In this document: piece after piece, positions 29,409 to 40,300 of the stretch
Layout: every line of letters begins with the position of its first letter
Numbering within the stretch: position 1 is the stretch's first letter
DNA from: Rotaria sp. Silwood1
Lineage: Eukaryota; Rotifera; Eurotatoria; Philodinida; Philodinidae
Length of the DNA: 64,000 nucleotides
Assembly: GCA_905250075.1 (NCBI GenBank)
Contig: CAJNOP010000001.1
Coordinates: 6,847,634-6,911,633, forward strand
Reading direction: 5' to 3'
The notes under the pieces: generated by a model
The model's input: the letters and a program-made list of their open reading frames with translations, nothing else
Told to the model about the DNA's origin: nothing
The model's database searches: none
Made by a program: the position numbers and the translations under genes

Positions 29409-30907
29409 ATGACTCGAGACATTCGTTTTGTTGATCGATCACTAATGAATGGTTTATTAGAAATTTATCAATCTAGTCGTTTTCTTGCTTTATGTACTTT
29501 TCTACTAATTATGTTTATATCATCAGTCATTCCATTATCAATTATTTGGTTAATACAAATATTGCTTTTGAATATTTCTATTATACCAATATCATCACCA
29601 TATTTAAGTACATTTCTAACAATATGGTCAATTATGGAAATTATTTTTCTTTTTTATCAATCATATTTATATTCAAAAATTCAACATCAAATTCCTGCAC
29701 CTCATGTAACATCTATTGAACGTGATCGTATTGTTTCAAATGCACTTTTGAATATGAAAAATCTTCCACATACATTAAGTAAATGGTTTATGGATCGTCC
29801 TTTTCAAGATATTGATCGGCAAAGTTTAATTGGTTGGTTAGCATATGCTTTTTATTCAAAAGAATTACAAGAATTAAATGATGAAGAATATGAAGAAATT
29901 CATACAATTATTCAAAAAATTGAAATTGATTATCAATTAAAAATAACTGATGATGAAGTAAATAATACATCGTCACATATGAAACATATTCTTGATCCTG
30001 TTCGTGTTATTTTTCGTCCATTAGTTTTTTATTTTGTTACAGATACATTATTGAATGGAATTCTTTCTTCAAGTATTTTTTATTTAAGAGGATATCACTT
30101 TATTCATATAGGTCATCTTTCATTGTGGACCTATCATAATGACACATGTAGTGTAGAAGAAGAAGAAGATCCAATAATTTTTTTTCATGGAATTGGTGCT
30201 GGTCTTTTAATGTATCAACCTTTTATTTCACGTATTCATAAAGAATTTTCTCGACGACATCGTATTATATTAATATCAATGCGATGTATATGTATGCGTT
30301 ATCCATCTCTTAAAGATATTCCAAATATGTATGAAACTGTTGATTCCATTCAACTTATATTTGACTATTATCGACTGAAGAAAGCTATTTTTATTGGACA
30401 TAGGTTAATTTATCTAGTGCTTCTTTAATTAAAAATTTCTTTACTTTTTTTTATTATTTGTCTTTTAGTTATGGTACTGCATGTCTATCATGGATCGTTC
30501 AAAAATGTCCACAATATATATCACGTTTAATTTTTCTAGATCCAATATGTTTTGCATTATTTGAACCTTATGTTGTTTATAACTTTGTTTATCGTATTCC
30601 ATACCAATTAGGTCATCTCTATATGTATTATTTTGTTTGTCGTGAATTAGGTATATCTTATGTAATAAGTCGTCATTTTTGGTGGACGCAAAATAATTTA
30701 TTTATTGAACAAATACCGTCATATACAAATAAAATTTTACGTACACATGTTCTTTTATCTGGACATGATTGTATTGTTAATGTACATTTAATAAAAGATT
30801 ATTTGATTGATAATGATATTGATTATTATTGGGCACCAAGTCTTTCTCATGGTGGTTTTATGCATGATAAGGAAAGTTGGGAAAAAATTTGTCAATGGAT
30901 TGCATGA
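29409..30907 (+). CDS. Membrane-anchored alpha/beta hydrolase
   Basis: Two exons, 29409-30403 and 30469-30907, encode 477 residues. The N-terminal ~100 residues contain at least two hydrophobic helices (LALCTFLLIMFISSVIPLSII and a second stretch after it), so the enzyme is probably anchored in an internal membrane. The hydrolase domain starts near residue 235. It has the oxyanion motif FFHGIGAG, the nucleophile elbow GHSYG with its Ser codon split by the intron, an acid in LLSGHDCIVN, and the catalytic His in SLSHGGFMHD, so the Ser-Asp-His triad looks complete. The C-terminus WEKICQWIA is typical of the fold. Substrate is unknown; lipase/esterase activity is the general expectation. It is convergent with the receptor gene 64 bp away. 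The subfamily was not identified. Confidence 0.82.
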
Positions 30908-30971
30908 ACAGTTTTTTATTTTCATTGTTTATGTTTGTTTGTATATATATGTACATTTTTGTGCTCTTTTT

Positions 30972-32122
30972 TTAACCACGATTAAGTGAACCAACTCGAT
31001 TTGTTCGTCTTTGAAAACAGTTAAAAAATATTGTACGAACATTTTTGTTAAAAAAAAATATTGCACCCATATCAGCTGTTACACTTAATGCAAATACTGT
31101 AATACATAGACGATAAATGGAAAAGGGAGCAATACTTTGTGTATTTAACACCATTAACATTGAATAAGGAAAACCACCTATAAACGTAAAATGTTATTTT
31201 TCGATTTGATTTTTTTTATGTTAAATTTTCTTACCAATACATAATACAGTGATTAATACAATTATATGTCGAAATACTTTAATATCTTTTGTATTTGTAA
31301 ATCGATGTTTAATATGTATTGCACCTAATTAGAAATATAATCTATGATATTATGTAATTAAAAAAAAGAAGGAACATAAACCTTGATCACGTATAAGATT
31401 AAATTTTCGAATGGGCATTGCATTCGTTTTTCTAGCACGTCGAACAGCAGCTCGTACAAAACAAACAATATGTGTATAACATATGGAAATAATTGTCATT
31501 GGTAAAACAAACATTGAAATCATACCTAAAATCAAATGAATTAAAACAATGAATTCTTTTTATTTTTCATACCATATAATGTTTGTGAAACGTTTTTAAT
31601 TGTTATAAAACATTGACTTGTTTCTGTTTGATATTGTCTATGACCAGATGTAAGTATCGATATTGGTAATAGAAAACCAAGTGTCCATTGTATTGCGATA
31701 AGAATAAAATGAACATGATACGTTAAAAGGACTGTATGTTTGTAAAAGACAACAAAAAATAAGCGTGATATTGATTGAATACAATATGAATAATAGAGAA
31801 GACTACCAGATACATGCATAAGATAATTACGAATTTCACAATAATGATTTTGATTTGATGTTGAAAGAAAAATATCATCACGAAATAATAATAGAGCATT
31901 ACTTAATTGTACCACATTAAAAATTAGACCAGCTACACATGAATTAGCTGAAAGTAATGTTAAAACTGACCGACAAGAACGATAACCAGCTGATATACAT
32001 ATAAATGATACACAAAATATACAACCAAGAAATATGGAACTAATCAAAAACATGTCCAATAAAATAAAAAGTGGACGAATACTTAAACTTGATGATTTAG
32101 ATAATGTATTATTGGTACTCAT
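30972..32122 (-). CDS. Divergent rhodopsin-like GPCR
   Basis: Exons in transcription order 31573-32122, 31382-31525, 31235-31324 and 30972-31177 encode 329 residues with about seven hydrophobic helices. TM1 is around FILLDMFLISSIFLGCIFCV and TM3 ends in SISRLFFVVFYKH, where the usual DRY is replaced by SRL. An ECL1 Cys (HYCEIRN) and an ECL2 Cys (TSQCFI) can form the conserved disulfide. TM5 is FVLPMTIISICYTHIVCFV, TM6 is VFRHIIVLITVLCIGGFPYSM, and TM7 lacks NPxxY (ALSVTADMGAIFFFN). This resembles the large, poorly characterised class A expansions annotated in rotifers. The ligand is unknown. Degenerate DRY and NPxxY motifs leave G-protein coupling uncertain. Confidence 0.72.
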
Positions 32123-32546
32123 TTTGATTAATGAATGAAATGAGTTGAGTTTGGTCTTAAAGATTATATATCATAAAAAAAAAGGTGCATCTCGTGTATA
32201 ATCAATAAAAATATTAGATTTCCTATTGAAAATAATTTGAGAGCCAGTTTGAATATTTAATACATAGATTTATTGTTTACATGTCGTTGAGATTATCTTT
32301 GTTTGGATGAAGATATTGAGCATATTGGATAAATAAGAGATTTTTATTTGAAAATGAATATTTTTTCATTTTTTTTTGAAAAGAAATTGTGTCGTGTGTA
32401 ACAAGATAAATCCACAAAAGACAAAGTTTCATGTTTCTTTGTGAATAGTTGTAGCATTGTTTATATTAGAAAAGACTTGGCCAAAATTTCATGCGTGATA
32501 TTTATTGTATGATTAATGAATGAATAATAAAAAGATATATGAACTC

Positions 32547-33396
32547 AAGGTTAAAGAGGAGAGTCCCCGATTCGGTCCTAATCGATCCTTTCGCGTTTCG
32601 ATCCCATTTGATGATCTCCTACTTGGGTTCTATCTGAATTCGATCCCCTCTCAACTCGGTCCCATTTGATGATTTCTCAGTTCGATCCCAATATTATCAA
32701 ATATTATGGCTCATAATTATATTTAATAGAGTAGAAAACAACTTATATGATAAAGAATAATCAGCTAAATAGAAAAGTTATTCCCATTTATAACTCATAG
32801 AAACTGACATATATAAAAGAAACAGTTTTTTGTTTTTACTTCACAAATTTTGTTTTTACACTTTTACCGACTTGAGTTGGTAACCGTAAATCTGTCAGTC
32901 TTCCATTGGTATGTTCACTGAGAAGAACAAGAAGTTGTGTATGGCATTACACGACAGCGCTATTCGGTTCTGTTTTAATACTTTCGTTGAATAGTATATT
33001 GAAAACCTTCTAATCAAGTATAAGTGTATAACGATGTCTAGTTGTTAATTGCATGTTACTTATTGTTCGTCTTTTGTATTTAATAAATGTTTCTTAACTA
33101 TGATCGCTTATGTATTATCTGGTTTAAGCCGGTCGATTATATGCATTCTGCTCAACCAATGACCATTCGAGAATGAATTCTTAAACGGCTACTCATGAAA
33201 ATGACAGAAGACTTATCATGTTCTTTTAATTTGATGAATCATGAACGAACTAGAAAGAGACTAAAATGAGAGAGGATCAAACTGAGACGGGGCTGAATTA
33301 AGAAAGGATCGAAATGAGATAGGACCCAAGTGAGAGATTATCAAATGGGACCGAAACGCGAAAGGACCGATTCGGACCGAAACGGGGGTAAACCTT
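32547..33396. mobile_element. Non-autonomous DNA element with ~130-bp inverted termini
   Basis: The left end (AAGGTT ... CGGTCC ... CCTTTCGCGTTTCG ... CCCATTTGAT) is matched by the reverse complement of the right end. The right end contains ATCAAATGGGACCGAAACG and CGAAAGGACCGATTCGG and finishes AAACCTT at 33396. Each arm also contains a repeated sub-motif of the form GATCC/GGTCC spaced 20-30 bp apart. The ~560-bp interior has no transposase frame. No convincing target duplication was found, so the superfamily is unassigned. Confidence 0.7.
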
Positions 33397-34720
33397 ACGA
33401 GAAAATGTACTGCTAAAATTGAAATAACAAGTTTATATGATTTGTTTATATAATTTAAATTAATATAATTATGTATCTTTGTTATATTTTTTTACGACAA
33501 GATCATTTGCTTTGTTTTTATACAAATGAATGCAAAATCAAAAGATAAAATATAGATTAATACAGCTTATCATCTTTATTTATCAAATGCATCTACAGAT
33601 AGTCGAGTGAATTTACTAAAAAAAATGGCTTGTTTTTGGACATAAAATTATTATTTTGAAGAGAGATAAATTTGAGAAAGTTATCTCTTTAATCTCTCCT
33701 CAAATGTGGCTTTGGTTAATAATTGCTCTTCCATGTTCAATCGAGCCTAATTATATCCTTAACCTTTGATGTTGGTAAAGCTCAAAGAACGTTTTGAATG
33801 ATGATATAAAATTATTTGTATAAGATACAATATACTTCAAAACTGACATTGAAAAACGAGATAGCTGTCGCAATCTTTGTAAAGTAAAATGTTAAAAGAG
33901 AATTTTCGTTTCCTACATTCACTAAGAAAATCATTGTCAAGGTATTGCTCTATGATTCTACTGAACCGTGAACACGTCATATAATTTATCTATTGTTTCC
34001 AATTTTATGTATTTATGTAATATTCAACATTGAATTTTCAATAGATTATATGGTATTTTTTTATTAAGACCTTTCTCAAAAATTGATCTTGGTCCAAGTA
34101 TATTCAAATCGCACGAAAATTTCAGTATATGTTGAGATTGTAATGGAGAGGCTTTGGTAAAATTTTTAGTCCCATATCATTATGTTTTCAGAAGATATTC
34201 AACTAACAACTGGTCAAAAATAGTTTATTTGGCAACTGAAAAGAATTCTTTTTGAGGCTTTAATCTATAGATTTATTTTTTTTTGTTTGAAAGAACGTAT
34301 CAGGACTCAGAGTATGATTGAGCCTATTTTTAATTATTATCTTTGAGAGGGAAACAGGAATAAAAAGTTGAACGCTCCAAAAAGCTCTTAAAAAATGGCA
34401 CTCTAATTATAAAAGCACTATTTTACAGACGAGTAACAATGCTTAATTCAAAAAACGGACTCTATCATGTCTTGCATCTTAGCATGGTCTTTCAAACAAA
34501 AACTAAGTCATTGAGTACTATGAAGTTCTTTCAAGAAGTCTGAGATGCTCGATCAAAGATATATAAACAGAGAAGAAACGAACAAGATTTTCCATTTTAT
34601 TTGAAAAAATCATATTTTTCAGGTAAAAAATAACGGGAATTTTTGTAGAAAACGATGTGCTAAATAAGGAATCATGATATTTATGAAAGTTCAGATTTCG
34701 GGTTATTTTTCTATGGATTT

Positions 34721-35054
34721 ACCCATGTAAAAATTTTTGATTAAAAATTTGATTAAAAATCGATTAAAATGGCACGATTTTAATCGGATTTTTTAGGCTT
34801 GAAGACGGATTTTATTTGATTTTAATCTTTTTTAATCTATTTGAATCTATTAATAAACTTGAATCAGTTAAAACTAATTATCAAAATCGATTTTAGTTGA
34901 TTTAGGTTTATTAATCGATTAAAATAGATTAAAAAAGATTAAAATCAAATAAAATCCGTCTTCAAGCCTAAAAAATTCGATTAAAATTTGATTAAAATCG
35001 TGCCATTTTAATCGATTTTTAATCAAATTTTTAACCAAAAATTTTTACATGGGT
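34721..35054. mobile_element. Foldback palindromic MITE
   Basis: The sequence starts ACCCATGTAAAAATTTTTG at 34721 and ends with its reverse complement CAAAAATTTTTACATGGGT at 35054. The arms, about 135 nt each, are almost perfect complements and include GGCTTGAAGACGGATTTTAT paired with ATAAAATCCGTCTTCAAGCC. Loop sequence of some 60 nt separates them. The near identity of the arms implies recent insertion or arm conversion. No coding capacity. Confidence 0.88.
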
Positions 35055-35896
35055 TATCTCAATTTTTATATTTTTCAAGAAAATTGACCTTTTGTGAGCG
35101 AGAGGAAGGTCCTAAAACTCTGCTTTTATTAGATAAATATTTCTTTTTTTTCTAAAATTGTACTTGTCTATTTCCTAATTTGTATTTGATTTGTTTCTCT
35201 GAGTAAATTTTTTGTAATTAGAATCTTTACAACTAAAATAATACATGATAGGATTATTGATTCAAAGTTGTCCCGAAAACTTATTTTTCAATGACCAATG
35301 ATTAGAATAGAAGATACAAAACTGTTGCAAATCTATGTGTAAATTTTTATGAAAAATATTCTTGTTAATATTTATTTGATTGATAAGCGATGAACACGAA
35401 GACTTAACTATGTGTACTTAAGCACGAAGACACTTCAGCACGAGGCTGTTCAGCAATAGAATGTTTAAAACATAAACAAGAATGAGCATTAAGGATGCCA
35501 GTATGGATGAAAATGAAGAAAAGACTAACGTCTACACCCACACACTCATCGATATATTTCTGTTGATCTTTCAATAAACGTCATCTTTGCTTTCTTCTTT
35601 TTACATGATCCAAATGTTGATGTTGCACATTCTCATGATCATCATTCTGATTCTCTTATTAATTATTTCGATAAATGAGTCAAACAAAGGTTAATTTTGT
35701 GTATGCAATGTCGTTCAATTCAATATGAATATATTCATCAGTATATATTAAGTTTTATATGATCGCGTAGGTTTATTTTCTGTCTATAAATTATCGATCT
35801 TACACAAAGCATAGAAATTACATTTGAAAAAAAAATAATATAAAGTTTATTGCACTATAATGATCATCACAGACACATATGGAGATGAATCAGTTT

Positions 35897-37064
35897 TCAT
35901 CGAAATGTATGCATAATTCTTCGAGCATGATTATTTCTTAATTCATTCATTGCTAATTCAAGTTGTTCAACTATGTGTACAAGTGTTAATGGATCAACTT
36001 GAAGTATATGAACCTTTTCTTCACCATTTTTACCATTAATTAATGTTAATTTAAGAACAAAAAAAGGATCAAATTGTTTTCGGCTACGCATACTTCTTGT
36101 AGCAATCTAAACATATTTTTTTTTTCATTAAAAATAAATAATTTAAATAAATAACAAGAAACATACTTGTACATCAAAGCGCCAATACAGATTTTTATAC
36201 TGTGGTAATGAAAGAGCAAGATCAGTAGCAAGTGTTGTTTGTAATTGATGAGCTTTTGATTGATAACATTCAATAAAACTTTGTCGAATTTGATTACTAT
36301 AACCAAGTAATTTTAATGATTCATCAAGCGCATCAGTTGAAATCTAAATAAGAATGTAATAAGAAGAATAAAATGTTAAAATATTTACTTTTGCTTTAGC
36401 ACATTCAGTATATAACCATAAAAGACTATCAATTGTTGTTCGAACAATTTCAACATCTAATTCAAGATGATCTGAAAAAAGTTAGAAAAGATATTGTTAT
36501 GTTTTGTTGATAAATTTATCATAAAATAACTGACTTGCTGCATTAGTGATTGATTTTGCATTCAATCCTGTTGATAAATAACCCAAAGCAGCATGACAGA
36601 TATCAACAGCAGCTAAAACAAATCAACATTTCATTTAAAATATTTGTTCGAAGTCTTTTATCATCGTAAAAGAATTTACTATATAGCATGTTTTACACGT
36701 AGGCATGCGATTTATCGCTGTTACTTATAGATCACGAAACAATTTTACTGACATTTAAAAGTCTTTGGTAATTTTATAAGCTCATAGACATTATTATTTT
36801 CCATAAGAAAAATTCAACTGAATCAGTCAAATCGAAGTTCATTCAATGATTATATTCAAAATGCAAAAGAATAAAATCGAATGTTTTATTATTTTCATAT
36901 AACATTCGTTTAATTGAAAAATTTTGTCGACATATAAAAAAAACTGAATTTTAAAAAGAAACTTATGTAAGTGAATTCTCACCAGACTCATCAATTTTAT
37001 TTAATACATCCAATTGAGCTTTTCGCTCATCATCAAGAAGCAAAAGAGATGATGTTGTTGACAT
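35897..37064 (-). CDS. COMMD2: COMM domain-containing protein 2
   Basis: Subunit of the COMMD (Commander) assembly used in endosomal cargo recycling. Exons in transcription order: 36983-37064, 36535-36612, 36389-36471, 36167-36343, 35897-36106, giving 209 residues (human COMMD2 is about 199). The N-terminal helical HN domain is followed by the COMM domain beginning at YWRFDVQIATRSMR, then FVLKLTLINGKNGEEKV. It ends with VDPLTLVHIVEQLELAMNEL and NNHARR, matching the COMMD2 C-terminal pattern of LxxLxxQLExAxxExKxxHxRR. All introns are 47-60 nt except the 370-nt first intron. The start codon lies 268 bp from the oppositely oriented ANKIB1 start. Confidence 0.85.
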
Positions 37065-37332
37065 TTGTTCTGAAAAATAAAACAATAAACAATTAATGAT
37101 AATAATTCAACGAATGACTCATTAAATATCTTGTCTGTAGCAATTTACAGCGACCTCTTCTATGAAATCTAGAGAAACAACTAGCCAATCCTTAATGTTT
37201 GACGTCGTAAATTCTGTTTGTCATCTTATTTTCTTTTCAGTTTCTGTTTCCCATCTTATATTATTGGAATAATTCATTATTTATTATTATACTTCCGAGT
37301 GATCAGATTGAATTCTTTTTCTTTTCCAAAAC
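37065..37332. promoter_or_regulatory. Putative bidirectional promoter of COMMD2 and ANKIB1
   Basis: Only 268 bp separate the divergent start codons. The interval contains no coding sequence and must hold both 5' UTRs and core promoters. No unambiguous TATA box or other motif can be assigned in the AT-rich background. Confidence 0.5.
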
Positions 37333-40300
37333 ATGGGTTCAAGTAAATCAATGTTAAAGCGGTCTATGATACGTGGTGATGAAATACAAGTTTTACAAGT
37401 TTATCGTTCTCGTTCCGATATTCGACGCCATATTGATCCTAATCTAGTATTAAATGAAGATGGTGATACATTTGTACATTATGCAAGTCATTTTGCTATG
37501 AAAACATTTCTCAGGTGAAGTACATTTTTTGTTTGTTTTTCTCACGATGAAACACAATTATATATTATATGCATGATTATATCTAAGTTAAAGAATACAC
37601 GTGACTATAGACTGCAAAACAAATGCTTTTATTTTAAGAATTAGCAATACTAATGTACTAATACTATGGATATATGTAACTACTGGCAATTAAATTAGTG
37701 TATTTCTCTCTTGCTATTTAAAGATAAAATTCGAGAAACATGGAAAATCTTGTCCTATGATTATTAGAAAATTTTTGTTGAAGTAAAATTTTTCATTTCT
37801 CTCAAGTGTATGCAATTTTTAAATTTTCACATTTTATTCTAATTCCAATTGATAATAACCATTCAAATTCTCTCTAAAATTTTATTGAAACTAGTTTATT
37901 TAGAACCTTAAAAGCATACAATAATTTCTAGAGCATGTTTTTTTGTTCTTTCCGTACTGTAGTCAAATATATCCAAAGGTAAATTGTTAATGACCCTAAG
38001 CCATTTTAGATTAAGAAAAAAAATGTTACAATAATTTTATTTCCATGAAAATAGGAAAGAACTTATATTAAATGTATTATTGAACCAATGGGATAGTCAG
38101 GGATAGGGCCATTGGGCAATTGCCCATAACTGCAAAAGTTATTGACCGTGGATTTATTGAGCTATGCGGTGCTGGAACAGTTATTGCCATAGATATTTTT
38201 GAAATCATAACGGTTGTCCTTAGCTGTCCGTAACTCAAAATAGTTCGGCTGATGAATTTCCCATGATTCAAAAATTCCTGGCTACGCCACTATATTGAAC
38301 CGTTGTACTTTATTAGAAATTTTTGAAAAAATTTTTAATTCTAAATGAAAATTCTGTATACATCGAGGGAAAAACTCAATAGTATATTATTGTATTTATT
38401 GATTACAAAAACAATGGTAAATCTTGCTTGAACAAAGACAGTGTACTAACTCAGCAGAAACATTTCTACATAATCTTACCGTCCAACTGCAGTCAGTTTT
38501 GATATAGCTATGCTGATACCTTAGATATATATCGTTTTAATTTTGTTACTCTCTGTATCATTTATAAGACATTCTTCATACTAAGATATCTTTATATTAT
38601 TGTTAGAGCCCGTGGTTTAGATGGGATATAATTGAATTTTTCCGAACTTCCTAGCTTATGTTAGTTTTTTCTATCTATCAAGTGTAACTCAATATTTTTA
38701 TTTTAATAATCTTATTAATTTTGGTTTACATATAAAATCATGGTTTGGAATTTAAAATGTTCTCAAATATTTCCAATAAAATATAAAACTCTAATGGTAT
38801 TTTCAACTTAAGCCCTTTTCAATTTTACTTCAATTGTTATTAAAATATAGTTATTTTAATAGTTTTTGCCTTTATTTAAAATTCATCAGGATTATTCATG
38901 ATTTTGCTACAGGGAATATTTGATTAGAGCATGGGAAGGACAAAAAAATTAACCTATATCCTTTAAAATTTAAAATAAGCTAGTGTGGGTTAAATCCTAG
39001 TGAGAACATGTAAGGTCAAAGTCAATTAGACGTACAATAAATGGTAAAAATTGAAGATTGCATATAGTTGAAAGAAATGAAAAATTTCCTACAATTATAA
39101 GACAAGCATTTTCCGGTTTTGTCAAATTTCATTTTTAGATAGCAACAAACAAATGAATGAGACAAAAACGTTAATTTATGTGTCAATAATTGCATATATG
39201 CATAGTATTAGTTCATATGTATCATTAATTCTTAGAATAAAAGCATTTACTTTGTAATATGTATGTAGAGATGTCAAATAGTTTTGATATATCCTATGTC
39301 TAAATTTATTTGTTATTCATGCTCTTTATTTTATCATTATGAAAAAACGAAAAAGAAAAGAGATACAATAACTATTACAAAAAAAGAAAAGATAATGATG
39401 GATAAACATTTAGCTATTTTTATTTTGACACAGTTATTAACATTTGTGTCATTTTGTGTCACATATGATTTCTTCTTCGTTTTTTTTTTTCTCACACTTA
39501 AAAGAAACAAAGAATCATGATAATATTATTAACACAATTATACATTTTGTGATAATCTCTTTGTTGAAGTTTCATATATATTGAGAACAGCACCAGTAAT
39601 ATGATTACCTTGAGTTGTATTTAAAGAAAGACAACTATGTCGTTGTTTTTTCGTTTGACATCGAAGTACAAAAAAATTTAAAAGATAAATAAAACCCCAA
39701 ACTACAATAATTATAGTAAATAAACAAATATAAGGCCATATAGCATAATGATATGTAAAAGAACCTTCACTATTAGCAGTTAAAGGTAATGATGTACTGT
39801 TAGTTGTGAAACATTGTTCCATGGTATTAGATAACATAGAAAACTTCTCGAAAAGATCATATACATTTTACCATCGTTAAATGAATATTGTTAGTGTCAG
39901 TTGTTAAAAGAACGTCATTCATTTCTTTCGCTATCATTCATACTATCAGATGAATACGTGTCTATGCTTCTATCAACAACATATCATTTATAACAGATAA
40001 TGCTTTATATCCTCTCTGTTATATGTTAGTTAATGTCTCTTTCTATCTTGTCTTTTTTTAAATCATGTATTCGTTCTTATATCATATGTCGTAATATTAA
40101 TTTATTGAATATATTCATTATGAGATTGAATCAACGATAAATATATATTGTTTTATTCTACATAAACATAAAGCAAAACAAGTACAATGATCATTTTCTT
40201 TTTATTGTGCTGGACAACAAAATTTAAGTTTATAATCAGTACAAGTTTTCTTTTTTGGAACAATTACTTGATTAAGACAAAGAAAACCTTCAGTTAATGT

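Larger units (their letters stand above)
32123..35896. other. Repeat-containing spacer
   Basis: 3.8 kb between the divergent receptor and COMMD2. It carries an element with long inverted ends (about 32547-33396) and a near-perfect palindrome (34721-35054). No convincing open frame is present. Confidence 0.5.
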
